Shown here: in pieces, positions 30,232 to 40,163 of the stretch
How the letters are laid out: each line of letters begins with the position of its first letter
Numbering within the stretch: position 1 is the stretch's first letter
Origin: Desulfococcaceae bacterium HSG9
GTDB lineage: Bacteria > Desulfobacterota > Desulfobacteria > Desulfobacterales > JAUCGF01
Direction of reading: 5' to 3'
Assembly (NCBI GenBank): GCA_030378005.1
Contig: JAUCGF010000080.1
Coordinates: forward strand, 27,377 to 91,376
Length of the DNA: 64,000 bases
Translations under genes and position numbers: made by a program
Notes under the pieces: model-generated
The model's database searches: none
Seen by the model: the letters and a program-made list of their open reading frames with translations, nothing else
Told to the model about the DNA's origin: nothing

Positions 30232-30261
30232 AAATCGGATTTTTCAGAAAAATCCGATTTC
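30232..30261. repeat. Palindrome (copy 9)
   Basis: Follows the stop codon of the preceding kinase gene. Arms gaaatcggatttt and aaaaatccgatttc with CAG in place of TAG at the loop. Confidence 0.88.
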
Positions 30262-30333
30262 TTAACGTATTTTTGTAGGATTTTTGTAGGATGAGTGATA
30301 CGTCGATATTCAGAAACAAACGAGGCAGACAAA

Positions 30334-32619
30334 GTGTATAAAAAATTTATCATTATCATATTGACCCTGATGATCGGGCATGTATCAGCTCCTGGAGCCG
30401 GTTTCACCCGGACACAAGAAAAAGTGGAAGTGGTTTTTAAACAGGATGTTTCCCTTCGTTCGCTGGCCCAAGAGTATCTTGGCGACCCGAATGCATGGGA
30501 AATCATTCTTTATTATAACGGGTTTAAACACCCTTCCGAACTTCGACCCGCAATGAAACTGACGATTCCGACAGGGACGTTTAAAAGAACTGTAAAATAT
30601 TTGAAAAAGGCCGGTGAAATTTCGCATCTGGCCAACATGGAAGGTGCCGGAATACTGGCAAAAGACAGTATTGAGGCATCCAACCGGCTACACATCAGCG
30701 CGACGGACCTTAAAAAACGGGGAAAGCTGGAATTGGCGGAAAAAACGGCACTTGAATCAGTTCAGCAGGCCGAAAAAGCCCTGGCCGAGGCAAAAGCCAA
30801 AAAAATTCGGACGGTCTCCGCAATTTTGGAAAAAAAGAAGAAAACGGTGCAAAGCCGGAGACCGGATCAACCAGTTTGGATCAATACGATGACCGATCAG
30901 GAGTTGATCGAACAAGAACGAATTCGAACGCTTGCGGATTCCGAAGCGGGAATCGTTTTCATCGACGGAAGCCGTATTTATATGGATGAAAATTCTCTGG
31001 CTGTTATCGGCGAAATGAGAAAGAATTTGATTAAAAACACCTTCAAAGCCGATGTGACCGTCCTGCAAGGAGAAGTACTGGCGCATATCTCCTCCATAGG
31101 CGGGCGGAAAGATTTTAACATCACGGCCCCGGGAGTAGAGACGGCTGTTCGCTCCCGAAAATTTAGAACTGGTCGTGACACGGGCAAAGCTACGCGCATT
31201 GCGAATTACGATGGCGAAATTGATGTGAAGGCCGGCAATAGCGCTGTTACCGTGAAAAAGGATGAAGGAACGAAAATCGCCTATGGAAAAAAACCCGAAA
31301 CGCCGCGTAAGCTGCTCCCGCCGCCCGTGTTTATACCCCCGTTAAATGATCGGATATTTTTTTCACAAACGATCCGGTTTGAATGGGAAAAGGTGGAAAA
31401 TGCCAAATTTTATAAACTGGTAATCAGCGCCGACCGGGATTTTACCGATATTTTAAAAAATATCCGAACCGCCAAAACGCACTTTCAATGGCGCGTTCCC
31501 CGCAAAGGCGTGTATTACTGCCGAATTTATTCGATTGACAGGGATAATTTTTCAGGGCCTTTTGCGGCCCCGGTCAGTTTTTTTGCAAACGTTGACGTCT
31601 CCCCGCCATATCTGACCGTGCGCTCTCCTATGGACGGCGATGTTATATTGTCCGAAAGCGTCATGGTTCGTGGAACATTTGAGAAAAGTGCAAAGATCAC
31701 GATTGACGATCAACCGGTTGATAGCGATGAAAATGGGGGGGTCAACCATTCCGTAGAACTTGAGCCGGGAGAACAAATTATAACGATAATCGCCGCGGAC
31801 CCCGCCGGCAACAGATCGATTGTTCGACGAAAAGTGATCCGCAACACAGAGAAACAGCTCATCTACTTGGACACTCCGAACCGGATGACAGTGAATTTGA
31901 ACCAAGTCGCCATAACGGGAAAAATCAGGCCTCATACCAAAATCGAAATCAACGGCGAGCCGGTCGAAGCAAAACGCGATTTTTCTCATGTTCTGAAACT
32001 TCCCGAAGGAGATCACACGATCACCGTCAAGGCGACCTCCCCTTTGGGAAAAGTGCAAACCCTGCCGGTTATGATCCGAGTGGACCAGACCCCGCCGAAA
32101 ATTTTGCCGGATGATTTTCCCAAATTCACACGCAAGCCGAAAATACGCCTTTCCGGACGGATTTCCGAACATGTCACTTTTTCGGTCAACGGTTCACCGG
32201 CACCTTTGAAAAAAAAGACATTTGACTTGACCGTGCAATTGAAGGAAGGTGAAAATATTTACAAACTGGAGGCAAAGGATGACGCTGGCAACATGTCCGC
32301 CAAAAAAATCAATATCTTCCGCGACACAAAACCGCCGGAAATTGGTGACTACTCTTTTTCCCATCCTGCGGTTAAAGGCGGTAATATTATTACATGCCGT
32401 GTCTTCGCAAAAGATGACGGCGTCGGTCTGGCCCGAACCGGCAGTTTTACGATTTCCGTTGATCCGGAGGATAAAGGAGTCAAAGGCGCGCTTACACTAA
32501 ATAGCGTGAAAAAAAAATATGAAGGCAGTGTCTTCATCCCACCCGGAATGAAAGGGAAAGTCAAAATGAAAGCTCTTAAGATTCAGGATTATCTGGGCAA
32601 CCAAACTGTTTGGCCATAA
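30334..32619 (+). CDS. Exported LysM-FecR-Ig-like repeat protein
   Basis: The likely start is GTG 30334 (gagg 8 nt upstream), giving a clean signal peptide (YKKFIIIILTLMIGHVSAPG) and 761 residues. A GTG at 30295 in frame would add 13 residues. LysM-like segment about 35-85 (SLRSLAQEYLGDPNAWEII), charged helical region 90-190, FecR-type beta domain about 220-325 (VTVLQGEVLAHISSIG, FNITAPGVETAVRSRKF), then a fibronectin-like and several Ig-like modules to the end. FecR/LysM/Ig proteins are envelope or surface proteins, often peptidoglycan-associated. There is no membrane helix or sigma-factor gene next to it, so a FecR-type anti-sigma role is not supported. It sits between two kinase genes, so it may be a sensed or regulated envelope component (inference). 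Confidence 0.85.
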   Translation: MYKKFIIIILTLMIGHVSAPGAGFTRTQEKVEVVFKQDVSLRSLAQEYLGDPNAWEIILYYNGFKHPSELRPAMKLTIPTGTFKRTVKYLKKAGEISHLANMEGAGILAKDSIEASNRLHISATDLKKRGKLELAEKTALESVQQAEKALAEAKAKKIRTVSAILEKKKKTVQSRRPDQPVWINTMTDQELIEQERIRTLADSEAGIVFIDGSRIYMDENSLAVIGEMRKNLIKNTFKADVTVLQGEVLAHISSIGGRKDFNITAPGVETAVRSRKFRTGRDTGKATRIANYDGEIDVKAGNSAVTVKKDEGTKIAYGKKPETPRKLLPPPVFIPPLNDRIFFSQTIRFEWEKVENAKFYKLVISADRDFTDILKNIRTAKTHFQWRVPRKGVYYCRIYSIDRDNFSGPFAAPVSFFANVDVSPPYLTVRSPMDGDVILSESVMVRGTFEKSAKITIDDQPVDSDENGGVNHSVELEPGEQIITIIAADPAGNRSIVRRKVIRNTEKQLIYLDTPNRMTVNLNQVAITGKIRPHTKIEINGEPVEAKRDFSHVLKLPEGDHTITVKATSPLGKVQTLPVMIRVDQTPPKILPDDFPKFTRKPKIRLSGRISEHVTFSVNGSPAPLKKKTFDLTVQLKEGENIYKLEAKDDAGNMSAKKINIFRDTKPPEIGDYSFSHPAVKGGNIITCRVFAKDDGVGLARTGSFTISVDPEDKGVKGALTLNSVKKKYEGSVFIPPGMKGKVKMKALKIQDYLGNQTVWP

Positions 32620-32661
32620 TGGCAGACCAATCGAATTAAGTAACCATGACTAAACAACTTA

Positions 32662-32737
32662 CCCATTTTCAGAAGAGGAGTGCAAACTTCAGTTTGCGTC
32701 ACAGCATGGCAAACTGAAGTCAGCACTCCAGAATGGG
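32662..32737. repeat. Dispersed inverted repeat
   Basis: Arms ggagtgcaaacttcagtttg and gcaaactgaagtcagcactcc, with outer pairing cccatt/aatggg. A related element occurs at 43643-43720 and a partial one at 39166-39220. It lies downstream of the FecR-like gene and could help terminate it, but there is no T run. Confidence 0.8.
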
Positions 32738-32849
32738 AAAGTTATTTTGTCCTAAGTTCCTAAGCGCAATTTTAGCCTTTTGTGATGTACCGTGATCTTT
32801 CAGATTGCGTTTTTGAGTAGGCAAAAAATCATATTGAACAAAGGAAAAC

Positions 32850-35351
32850 ATGGATTTCAGCATTATAAACAGAAAATCTCTTTTTTTCGTCTTCTTTGCG
32901 GCGTTTCTTTTAACCGGATTCATTCCTTTTGTCATCGTTACAAACAATACTCTGACAAATGTTGAAAATGAGATGAGAAGCTCTTTGAATGAATCATATT
33001 ATCTGCTCACGGAAAAAATCGCTGACCGAATCGATTTGGGATATATTCGCCGCTTTATATCGAATCTCAGCCAATTGCACGCGGCCCTGGATTATGAATT
33101 TGCATACAAGGAATCCGCGCGTAATTCTCTTCTGAACGCTTTTTTTCAAAATTCGGATGAGATGGTGGCGCTATCTCTGATTTCACCCGGCTCCGAACCG
33201 CCGTTGCACTTTTTGAAAGAGGAACGGATTCATGACCTGATGAAAAACAATCCTGAAGAAGCGGCTTCCTTTTTCAAAATCAACAATTCCGTTTCAACCG
33301 GTGAAGGGGTGTTCATACATCCTCCTATTCTTCTGAAGGACGGCAGTGAAATTTTCCTGCCGATTGAGTTTTTAATCAACTGGGGCGGCGGAAAAAATGC
33401 CCGGCTTCGTTGTATTTATGATTTAACGACGATGTTTCACCTGATGGCGAATGAATTGCCCCTGGACACCAAGGAGATTTATATTGCAGATCAATCCGGT
33501 GCTATTATATTTTCTAATATACGGGACAAACTTTCGGGAAAGAACGGATTCAAATTACCGATTATTGAAAAAATACGGGAAAGCCTTAAAGGAAAAACCA
33601 GGTTTTTTCGACTGGAAACCTTCAAATATAAAGGAAACTCATATATCGGCAATTTTTCCACGACTCGGGATATAAATTGGGCTGTGGCAGTGGTCGAACC
33701 TTATGATTCGGCCTACGCCCTTGTATGGCACACCAAAAAACGCATATTCCTCTGGACTGCGGCGGCCGTCATCCTTTGCATCACATGCGCCGCTTTACTT
33801 TCCTGGATTTTTTCCCTGTTTATCGTAAATGCCAGAAAGCAGTTGTATGAAGCCAAGGAATCCGCCGAATCCGCCAACCGTGCCAAAAGCGCCTTCCTCG
33901 CCAACATGAGCCACGAACTGCGCACTCCGCTCAATGCTATTCTGGGCTTTTCCCAATTGTTGGGCCACGCCACAAATTTCAATTCGGAACAGCAGGAACA
34001 TTTGGGCACAATTCGTCGAAGCGGCGAACACTTGCTGACCCTCATCAACCAAGTGCTGAATCTGTCAAAGATCGAGGCGGGACACATCACACTCAATGAA
34101 ACGAATTTCGATCTCCACAATTTACTGGATGAGGCTGAAGAGATGTTTCGGCTGCGTGCAAAGAATAAAGGGCTTGAACTGCTGTTTGAATATTCACCGG
34201 ATACACCCCGAAATGTACGAACAGATAAAGTCAAATTGCGCCAAATATTGATCAACCTGCTCAATAATGCGTTAAAATTTACCAAAGAAGGCAGAATTAC
34301 TGTGCGCGTAAAGTGGACCTTCGAGACAGAACTGGTAAAAGAGGTCAAAACCTCGGAGGTTTCTATAACTTTTGAAGTGGAAGACACCGGACTCGGTATC
34401 GCCCCTGATGAATTAAACATGCTCTTTGAAGCTTTTGTACAGACCCAAACAGGACGGGAGTCACAGAAAGGAACGGGGCTGGGGCTGGCTATCAGCAGAA
34501 AATTTGTGCAATTGATGGGCGGAGAGCTAAAGGCGGAAAGCGCAATCGGGCGTGGAGCCATATTCACATTTCAAATTATAGCAAAGGTGGTTGACACCGC
34601 CGATATTGAAAGCGGGAAACCGGCTCGGAAAGCAATCGCTATGGAACCGAGCCAAACCCGTTATCGGATGCTGATCGTTGATGACAAAAAGGACAATCGC
34701 CGGTTTCTTATCAAACTATTGAATCGGTTCGATTTTGAATTGAAAGAAGCCGTTGACGGACGGGAAGCTGTTGAAATATGGAAGGAGTGGCGGCCGCACC
34801 TGATCTGGATGGACATTCGTATGCCGGTAATGGACGGCTCCGAAGCGATAAAGCGAATTAGGAATTCGGAATTACGAATGGGAAATGGGGAATCTGAAAC
34901 AGCGGATTCTTATTCAATTCCTGATTCTGAATTCCTGATTCGTAAATCCAAGATTATTGCCGTAACGGCCATCGCTTTTGAAGAGGAGCTGGCCACCGTT
35001 ATGGATTCGGGCTGTGATGATTTTTTGCGCAAACCCTTCAATGAATCCGAGGTTATCGACCAGATGACAAAGCATCTCGGTGTTCGTTTTGTGTATGAAC
35101 AAAGTATCGAAACCGACTCTGTGAGAGACGAAAGCGCTGATAAAAACGTCCTGACTTCCGCAAGATTAAACGCTTTGCCCGAAGATCATCTCGCCGCTTT
35201 GAAAGTTGCGGCTATAAGAACCGACCCGAAAGGCTCGAACGCGGCTATCGACCGTATGCGGGAACACGATGGAGCGTTAGCCGATGCTCTGGCCGGGCTG
35301 GTCAAAACGTATCGGTTTGATATTATACAAGAATTGTTAGAGAGAGTATGA
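32850..35351 (+). CDS. Membrane hybrid histidine kinase with extracytoplasmic sensor
   Basis: 833 residues; AAAGGAAA before ATG. Helix 9-29, a periplasmic region 30-300 resembling a dCache-type fold (family call uncertain), helix 304-326, short coiled coil, HisKA His355, HATPase, REC Asp655 and the shared C-terminal domain. It is the most divergent carrier of the shared cassette. It lacks the in-frame palindrome ([14 protein letters not shown] in that loop) but has the REC repeat insert. No palindrome follows the stop. The signal is unknown. Confidence 0.92.
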   Translation: MDFSIINRKSLFFVFFAAFLLTGFIPFVIVTNNTLTNVENEMRSSLNESYYLLTEKIADRIDLGYIRRFISNLSQLHAALDYEFAYKESARNSLLNAFFQNSDEMVALSLISPGSEPPLHFLKEERIHDLMKNNPEEAASFFKINNSVSTGEGVFIHPPILLKDGSEIFLPIEFLINWGGGKNARLRCIYDLTTMFHLMANELPLDTKEIYIADQSGAIIFSNIRDKLSGKNGFKLPIIEKIRESLKGKTRFFRLETFKYKGNSYIGNFSTTRDINWAVAVVEPYDSAYALVWHTKKRIFLWTAAAVILCITCAALLSWIFSLFIVNARKQLYEAKESAESANRAKSAFLANMSHELRTPLNAILGFSQLLGHATNFNSEQQEHLGTIRRSGEHLLTLINQVLNLSKIEAGHITLNETNFDLHNLLDEAEEMFRLRAKNKGLELLFEYSPDTPRNVRTDKVKLRQILINLLNNALKFTKEGRITVRVKWTFETELVKEVKTSEVSITFEVEDTGLGIAPDELNMLFEAFVQTQTGRESQKGTGLGLAISRKFVQLMGGELKAESAIGRGAIFTFQIIAKVVDTADIESGKPARKAIAMEPSQTRYRMLIVDDKKDNRRFLIKLLNRFDFELKEAVDGREAVEIWKEWRPHLIWMDIRMPVMDGSEAIKRIRNSELRMGNGESETADSYSIPDSEFLIRKSKIIAVTAIAFEEELATVMDSGCDDFLRKPFNESEVIDQMTKHLGVRFVYEQSIETDSVRDESADKNVLTSARLNALPEDHLAALKVAAIRTDPKGSNAAIDRMREHDGALADALAGLVKTYRFDIIQELLERV

Positions 35352-36072
35352 TACCTGCAAACAATACAAAAACAGTCTGTTTGATAAAATTTATGAACAT
35401 TATAAAATCCTCCTTTGCAAATCGTTAAAGTATATAATTCCAAAGTGCTTGACTTACAGGTAGGGTGGGTAAAATGCCGTCTGCGATGTTCGTATCAGCA
35501 CAAAACTTTATCGGCATTTTGCCCACCTGTCCTGAATAAAAGCCGATGTTCCGGGATTAAGCCGGTGGGCAGCGCCGACAAAGGCAACAGCAGATACAGA
35601 TTGCTTTTCCGGCGCTACCCACCCTACCTGATTTGCAGTCAGTAGTCAGTAGGGTGCGTTAGGCGATAGCCGTAACGCACCGAAATTTATTAATATCAAC
35701 ATGGTGCGTTACGCTCCGTTAGCGCACCCTACGTGCTGACGCCTTCGACGGTGCAAAAAGACATGCTGCGAATTATTTCGGAGTCAGGAACACCGGCGAA
35801 AGCGCCTGAACCTCGTGGTAAATCACCTGGGAGGCTGAAAGAGGAGCGCAATCTGGAAAGATTACGGTACGAAAATCCGTCAAAACCGGAAGAATAGCGG
35901 GATAAAAATATTTTTACTCAGATATTGCGAGAAAACTTTTGGCCAGGCACTTAGCTTGTTTTGGGCTGTAACGACATAATATTTCCTCGTAAATGCCACT
36001 CGCCGTAAGCCCCTGTTCGCTTCAATGACGGGTCAGCAGTTTCGGCAGCACAGCAACAATTGTGCTGACTTC
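35352..36072. repeat. Intergenic region rich in REP-like palindromes
   Basis: 720 bp without an intact gene. An inverted repeat of 13 bp (aggtagggtgggt at 35458-35470 and its complement at 35617-35629) encloses a second pair around gtgggcaaaatg/cattttgcccac-like arms. At 35650-35732 lie two REP hairpins of the type gggtgcgttaggc...gtaacgcacc and tggtgcgttacg...agcgcaccct. The 40123-40163 hairpin belongs to the same family. A transposase remnant follows (separate entry). Confidence 0.8.
35736..35897 (+). pseudogene. Possible C-terminal remnant of a transposase
   Basis: 54 codons to a TAG: LTPSTVQKDMLRIISESGTP, then PEPRGKSPGRLK and a charged tail. The GKSPGR segment is known from C-termini of some insertion-sequence transposases. 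There is no start codon context, and the sequence begins directly after a REP hairpin. Family not determined. Confidence 0.4.
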
Positions 36073-36303
36073 CTATTCCGCATCATATATTATCAGTCTG
36101 ATACCGTATTCAATGACTGATTCATTGATAAACGGCAAATTGAAAAAAGAGTTGTGCGTTTCTGTTGGAATAGCAAGATAGAGTTTTCTTTCTGGTTCCT
36201 TTTTGATGAGAGCACGCCTATAATTCAGATATTGATCCAGTGCAGTGTGAAATGCATAAATTGCTGATTTGTTGTTATTTAAGGTCTTTTGTCTTCTCAG
36301 CAT
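36073..36303 (-). pseudogene. C-terminal fragment of XisH-like protein
   Basis: 76 codons. FHTALDQYLNYRRALIKKEP, RKLYLAIPTE and the final IRLIIYDAE match the second half of XisH (fdxN-element excision controlling factor, a PD-(D/E)xK-like fold of about 138 residues). The N-terminal half with the nuclease-like motif is missing. Instead, the open frame begins inside the 3' end of the MmeI-like gene, so a deletion fused the two. The first residues are not XisH. XisH usually pairs with XisI; none is seen here. Confidence 0.75.
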
Positions 36304-38969
36304 TTAATCTGAATATCGCATCATTATAAGATTTTGAACGGCTATATTTCCAGCTATAACAAGCGCACACAGCTTTATCAAGCTTCTTGTGCAATTTAAA
36401 AAGGTTACTTGAAGGTTCATGGAAAAAATCATTATAAAATTTTGTCATTGTGCATTTGCGTGATATTGCTTCCTTTGTCCGAAAACTTTCAAGCTCTTGC
36501 ATTATGTTTCTGACTTTTTGTTTTTGAGTCTTTTTTACATTATCCGGAAATGGGAAAGTCATAAAACAAGTTGTGTTCGTGTATCTTGTGTCTGACTTTA
36601 ATGTTGAACCTTGTGCTAAGACCCAATCCAAATGCAGTTTGGAGTTTAATATTCCAAGAATAAAAAAATCATCACTTGCGATTACCATATTGGCTTCGCA
36701 AGGCAAAATTGAAATATCAATCAAGCGAAAGCATGTATATTTTGCTACTTTAGGCAGGCAACAATAACCTTTTAATCCTTTCAATGCTTTTCTCATTCCT
36801 ATACTTTTGCTTCTAAATTGCCACCAAAAAATTCTTGCTGTTTTTCTTTTGTTATTATCCCGTTCAGGCTTCACATATTTTTTCACATGCTTAAAAGGAA
36901 GATTATATATAGCGGCATCTTCTAAAGGCATTTCTTTGAAATCAATAATCCAGTCAAGTTCCACACATGGCGATACAAGAGCCTTACCGTCAATCATTGG
37001 TTTTAAAACATCTTGGTTTTAAAACATCTTGATTCTTTTTATCTGCCTCTATCCAAGCCTTTGCAGTTTCAGCAGAAATAACAAATCCCTTTCCCCCTAA
37101 TTGACACCCTTCAAAAGACTTGCCTGAATTTTCGGGAATTTTTTTTGCGCCGGTATAATCCGCTTCCGCTTTTAAACTTGAATTTATATATCTTACTTTT
37201 CGGTCATCAAGATATATTGCCGAAGGGACATTTTTTTTATTTTTCACCCAGTTTACAATGCTGACATGCACATTCGCCGTTCCGCTCCATACCTGTGTTG
37301 AAACCGCATTTGTTATAATGCCTTTATCAGCGGTTATATACTCTAAAGCAGACTTTCTGGAAACGCCCTGAGCAACGGAATTGGTTCCGACCAATCCGAT
37401 TTTTTTAGCAGTGCTTTGATGCGCTTTTTGAAACCAAAACACACAAAAATCAGGCTGGCCTTTTGAATCCGGGAAAGCAGCATAAATTTTTTCAGCATAT
37501 TCATCCCCTCGTTCAACACGAAGATATTTACCGCCAAGAAAAGGCGGGTTGCCTATAATAAAATCCGCTTCAGGCCATTTGCAAAAAAGAGCGTCATTTA
37601 CAACTATATTACGATCAAGATCATCAAACGGTAATGTTTTATCTTCAAAATAAAATGACAACTGATGCTTTTTAATATACTCTAAAAACAGGTCGTTAAA
37701 TATTTTTTTCCCGAAAGACAAAGTGACTTTTGCCAGTTCGACAGCAAACGGATTCATATCGATTCCGTAAAACTGATTCATTCGTATGACAGAGTAAACA
37801 TCTTGAATCTGATAACGTGAAAAGTTTTCTTGAATTTTTGACAGAATTTCCAATTCCAGATTTTTAAGTTCTCTAAGGGCGACATATAAAAAATTTCCGC
37901 TTCCGCAGGCAGGGTCTAACACGCTTAATTTACTTAATTCTTCTCTTAGGTTAAGAAGTTTTTCCAAAGTCTTCGCTTTTTTAATTTTTTCAAGAAGCGG
38001 CTGAATAATTGTGGGCCTTATGATTTTCATTATATCTTTTTCATAAGTATAATGCGCGCCCGTAGCATGTTTTTCAATATTGTCCATGCTATATTCAAAA
38101 ATATTGCCGAAAATGGCGGGTTCCACTTTGCTCCAATCAAATTTAGCGGTTTTTTCCAATAAATTCAATTCATAATCATTTAATTCAATCGGATTGATTT
38201 CTTTAAAGATGCCGCCGTTAAAATAAAGGACATCTTTGAATCGGCCGCCTTCAGCCTTTTCCAAACTGTTCATTTGTTTGAAAAGGGCTGTAAACAAATC
38301 ATAAGTGGATTGATTTTTTTTACAATCCTGAACCAATTCTAAAAAATAACCGTCAATGGGGAATAAGCCGATATCTTCTGAAAACAGACAAACAAGCAAT
38401 TGAAGAATAAATTTTTGGACTTTGTTTTTATCTTCTCCTCTTTTTATCAGCGAATGATAGATTTGAAGTAATTTTTCAACCGCTTCTTTTGTAACCTGTT
38501 CGACATTATTTTCGAAAATCGGTTCTATGGGTTCTTTTGATAAGAATGCTAAAGTTCTCCATCTGGTTTCAAGTTCTTCAGTTTTGACTTTGTCTAACGG
38601 AGCATCCTGCATAAACCAGTTGAATATCCAGAATTGGTCAAAGTTGCATAATATGACAAAAGGCGTTTTGTCGTCACCATAGCTGTTATTCCAGTATTCT
38701 CTTGCCTGAAGTATATGGCTTTGCAGATCCTTCCCGCCGGACTTCATTTCAACTATAACTTTTCCCGGTAACAAGAGGTCTTCAAATTTGGTTTTTTTGC
38801 CTACTTTCGTTCTTTTTTCAAATTTTGCGCCGGCAGCATGGCAATCAGCATGGCCGAATGCCTTAAAAAGTCTGTTAAGAAAAGTTTGCGCTTCGCCTTT
38901 TTCATAACCTTCCAAACTTTTCGTAAATTCTATGAACTTCTTGATTTTTTCAGTGATTTGATTGCTCAT
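36275..38969 (-). pseudogene. MmeI-like type IIL restriction-modification enzyme, frameshifted
   Basis: Two adjoining frames. 38969-36990 (659 codons) holds an N-terminal nuclease domain with D64 and E74-x-K76 (LLLPGKVIVEMKSGG), a helical domain, methyltransferase motif I (LDPACGSGNF) and catalytic NPPF (474-477). 36997-36275 (240 codons) holds the target-recognition and C-terminal parts (LDWIIDFKEMP, MTFPFPDN, LHKKLDKAVCACYSW). They are separated by a 16-bp tandem duplication at 36999-37030; removing one copy joins the frames seamlessly through DVLKPMIDGK. The intact enzyme would have about 890 residues, close to MmeI. As read, it should make a protein without the target-recognition domain. 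This might be a recent mutation, a reversible on/off switch or an assembly error. Low GC sets it apart from its neighbours. Confidence 0.85.
36999..37030. repeat. 16-bp tandem duplication that breaks the MmeI-like gene
   Basis: Two identical 16-bp units ggttttaaaacatctt at 36999-37014 and 37015-37030. 16 is not a multiple of 3, and deletion of one unit restores the reading frame and conserved protein sequence. Confidence 0.92.
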
Positions 38970-39165
38970 TAATAGCCATTGTTGAATATGATAAATTGAT
39001 TTTGAGGTTTTGATTAATGTATAACGCTGAAGTAAGCGGCGGGGGCGTTTATTAACGGCAACCGCTTCATATTAAGACCTTTTCGTTACCTTCAGAATAT
39101 CAAAATGCTGTAAGCCCCGTCCGCTTTGCTGGTGGATTAGGCTTCTTCTTGTTTTATCACTTATA

Positions 39166-39220
39166 ATCAGTAGATGGAAAGTTTAGGAGCGCAAAAATTA
39201 AGCATTTTCCATCTACTGAT
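39166..39220. repeat. Inverted repeat overlapping the toxin stop codon
   Basis: Arms atcagtagatggaaa and ttttccatctactgat. The left part (cagtagatggaaagttta and ggagcgcaaa) recurs at 43643. The last codons and TAG of the minus-strand toxin gene lie inside the right arm. It may act as a 3' hairpin. Confidence 0.8.
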
Positions 39221-39458
39221 AATGATTTGTAACTGTTAATATCTCTGCTTCACCGTCGACAACAATAAAAACGGCTCTGTATTTTATATCCAGTCTGAAT
39301 GAATATACCCTCAGATGTTTCGGTTCCAGAACTTCGATATTCAGGGATGGATGATTTGTATCCTGTTCAAAAAATTCCTTTGCCTTATGAAATTTTCTCT
39401 CAAGCTGATGTTTCTTAAGATATTTATTTACTTTGTCTTTCAGTGGTTTTATTTTCAT
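39213..39458 (-). CDS. RelE/ParE-superfamily toxin
   Basis: 81 residues from ATG 39458 (MKIKPLKDKVNKYLKK). A GTG at 39470 is the only other in-frame start. The C-terminal pattern YSFRLDIKYRAVFI, GEAEILTVTNHY is typical of RelE/ParE-fold mRNA interferases or gyrase poisons. The ATG overlaps the stop of the upstream antitoxin gene (ATGA), the usual coupling in toxin-antitoxin operons. The exact toxin type (RelE or ParE) cannot be told. Confidence 0.78.
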   Translation of the reverse strand: MKIKPLKDKVNKYLKKHQLERKFHKAKEFFEQDTNHPSLNIEVLEPKHLRVYSFRLDIKYRAVFIVVDGEAEILTVTNHYQ

Positions 39459-39700
39459 TTCTGAGTACACACAGTTGACGTTTCAAAGCCTTCTTTCAAA
39501 TCCTTCAGAAATTCTTCACTGTAATCCGCTTCTGAAAAATTCGCCATCACTTTTTCCAAAGGTATATTTTTATCATATTCTTCAAGTCTTATAAATTCCT
39601 TTCTGATCACTATATCCACATTCTTTGATAATAATTTTTTTATAATATCCAATAGGTTATCATCAATTTCATTTGGTTTGACATTCAAAATCGCCTGCAT
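39455..39700 (-). CDS. Putative antitoxin of the RelE/ParE-like pair
   Basis: 81 residues, acidic, with a helical N-terminus (EIDDNLLDIIKKLLSKNVDI) and a C-terminal tail (NFSEADYSEEFLKDLKEGFE) suited to wrap a toxin. It is upstream of and overlapping the toxin gene, so it is made first. GAAAGGAATTC precedes the ATG. No known antitoxin family is recognised with certainty; the call rests mainly on the partner. Confidence 0.7.
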   Translation of the reverse strand: MQAILNVKPNEIDDNLLDIIKKLLSKNVDIVIRKEFIRLEEYDKNIPLEKVMANFSEADYSEEFLKDLKEGFETSTVCTQK

Positions 39701-40122
39701 TTAGAATTCCTTTCAAAATGGAGATGAAGTTATAAACTCACAGGTACGCATTTTCATTTTTCCATCTGATATTTTGTCTGTGGCAAGTTTAAGAGTCACA
39801 TCTAAAAAACCAGAAGATGATTTTATTTTAAGATTGCATCCCGACTTTATCCTATTGAATTAAGGACATACAACATTGGTGAACTCCCCCGTTAATATTA
39901 GATATAATGGTAACATTACCATTTAATAATATGGCAAAAAACTTGATTTGCAGACATTGGTTCCCCCCTTTAAAACAAAAATTTTATAAAAAACTTAACC
40001 AGTTGTTATACGGTTTTTTTCCGGCTAATATGAAATTTCACATATTAGCCAACATGAATTTTGATTGATTTAAAATAGCTGTGGTATTTCAGTTTCTGCG
40101 TGGAATACACAAACCGAAGTCA
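39701..40122. other. Intergenic region with a direct repeat copy
   Basis: No gene seen. At 39907-39925 there is a short palindrome (aatggtaacattaccatt). At 39996-40050 lies taaccagttgttatacgg followed by the palindrome ggctaata...tattagcc. A second copy in the same orientation lies at 43502-43551, on the other side of the kinase gene. Confidence 0.75.
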
Positions 40123-40163
40123 GCAAGTAGGTGCGTTACGCTTCGCTAACGCACCCTACTTGC
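40123..40163. repeat. REP-type hairpin forming the kinase 3' end
   Basis: gcaagtagg-tgcgtta and its complement around cgcttcg. It belongs to the same family as 35650-35732. The last codons of the minus-strand kinase (ASRVR and TAG) come from this element, so its C-terminus was set by the repeat. Confidence 0.8.

Noticed and set aside
3057..30261. Reading the kinase-associated palindromes as ordinary intrinsic terminators
   Set aside because: The T run is in the inner stem next to the loop and no T tract follows the stem; copies also occur inside coding sequence, where a terminator would be harmful.
30334..32619. FecR-type anti-sigma regulator
   Set aside because: The FecR-like domain is combined with LysM and Ig-like modules, there is no membrane helix apart from the signal peptide, and no ECF sigma gene is adjacent.
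36275..39700. A complete defence island (restriction system plus toxin-antitoxin plus XisH)
   Set aside because: The restriction gene is frameshifted and xisH is a fragment; only the toxin-antitoxin pair seems intact, so a coordinated island is not supported.
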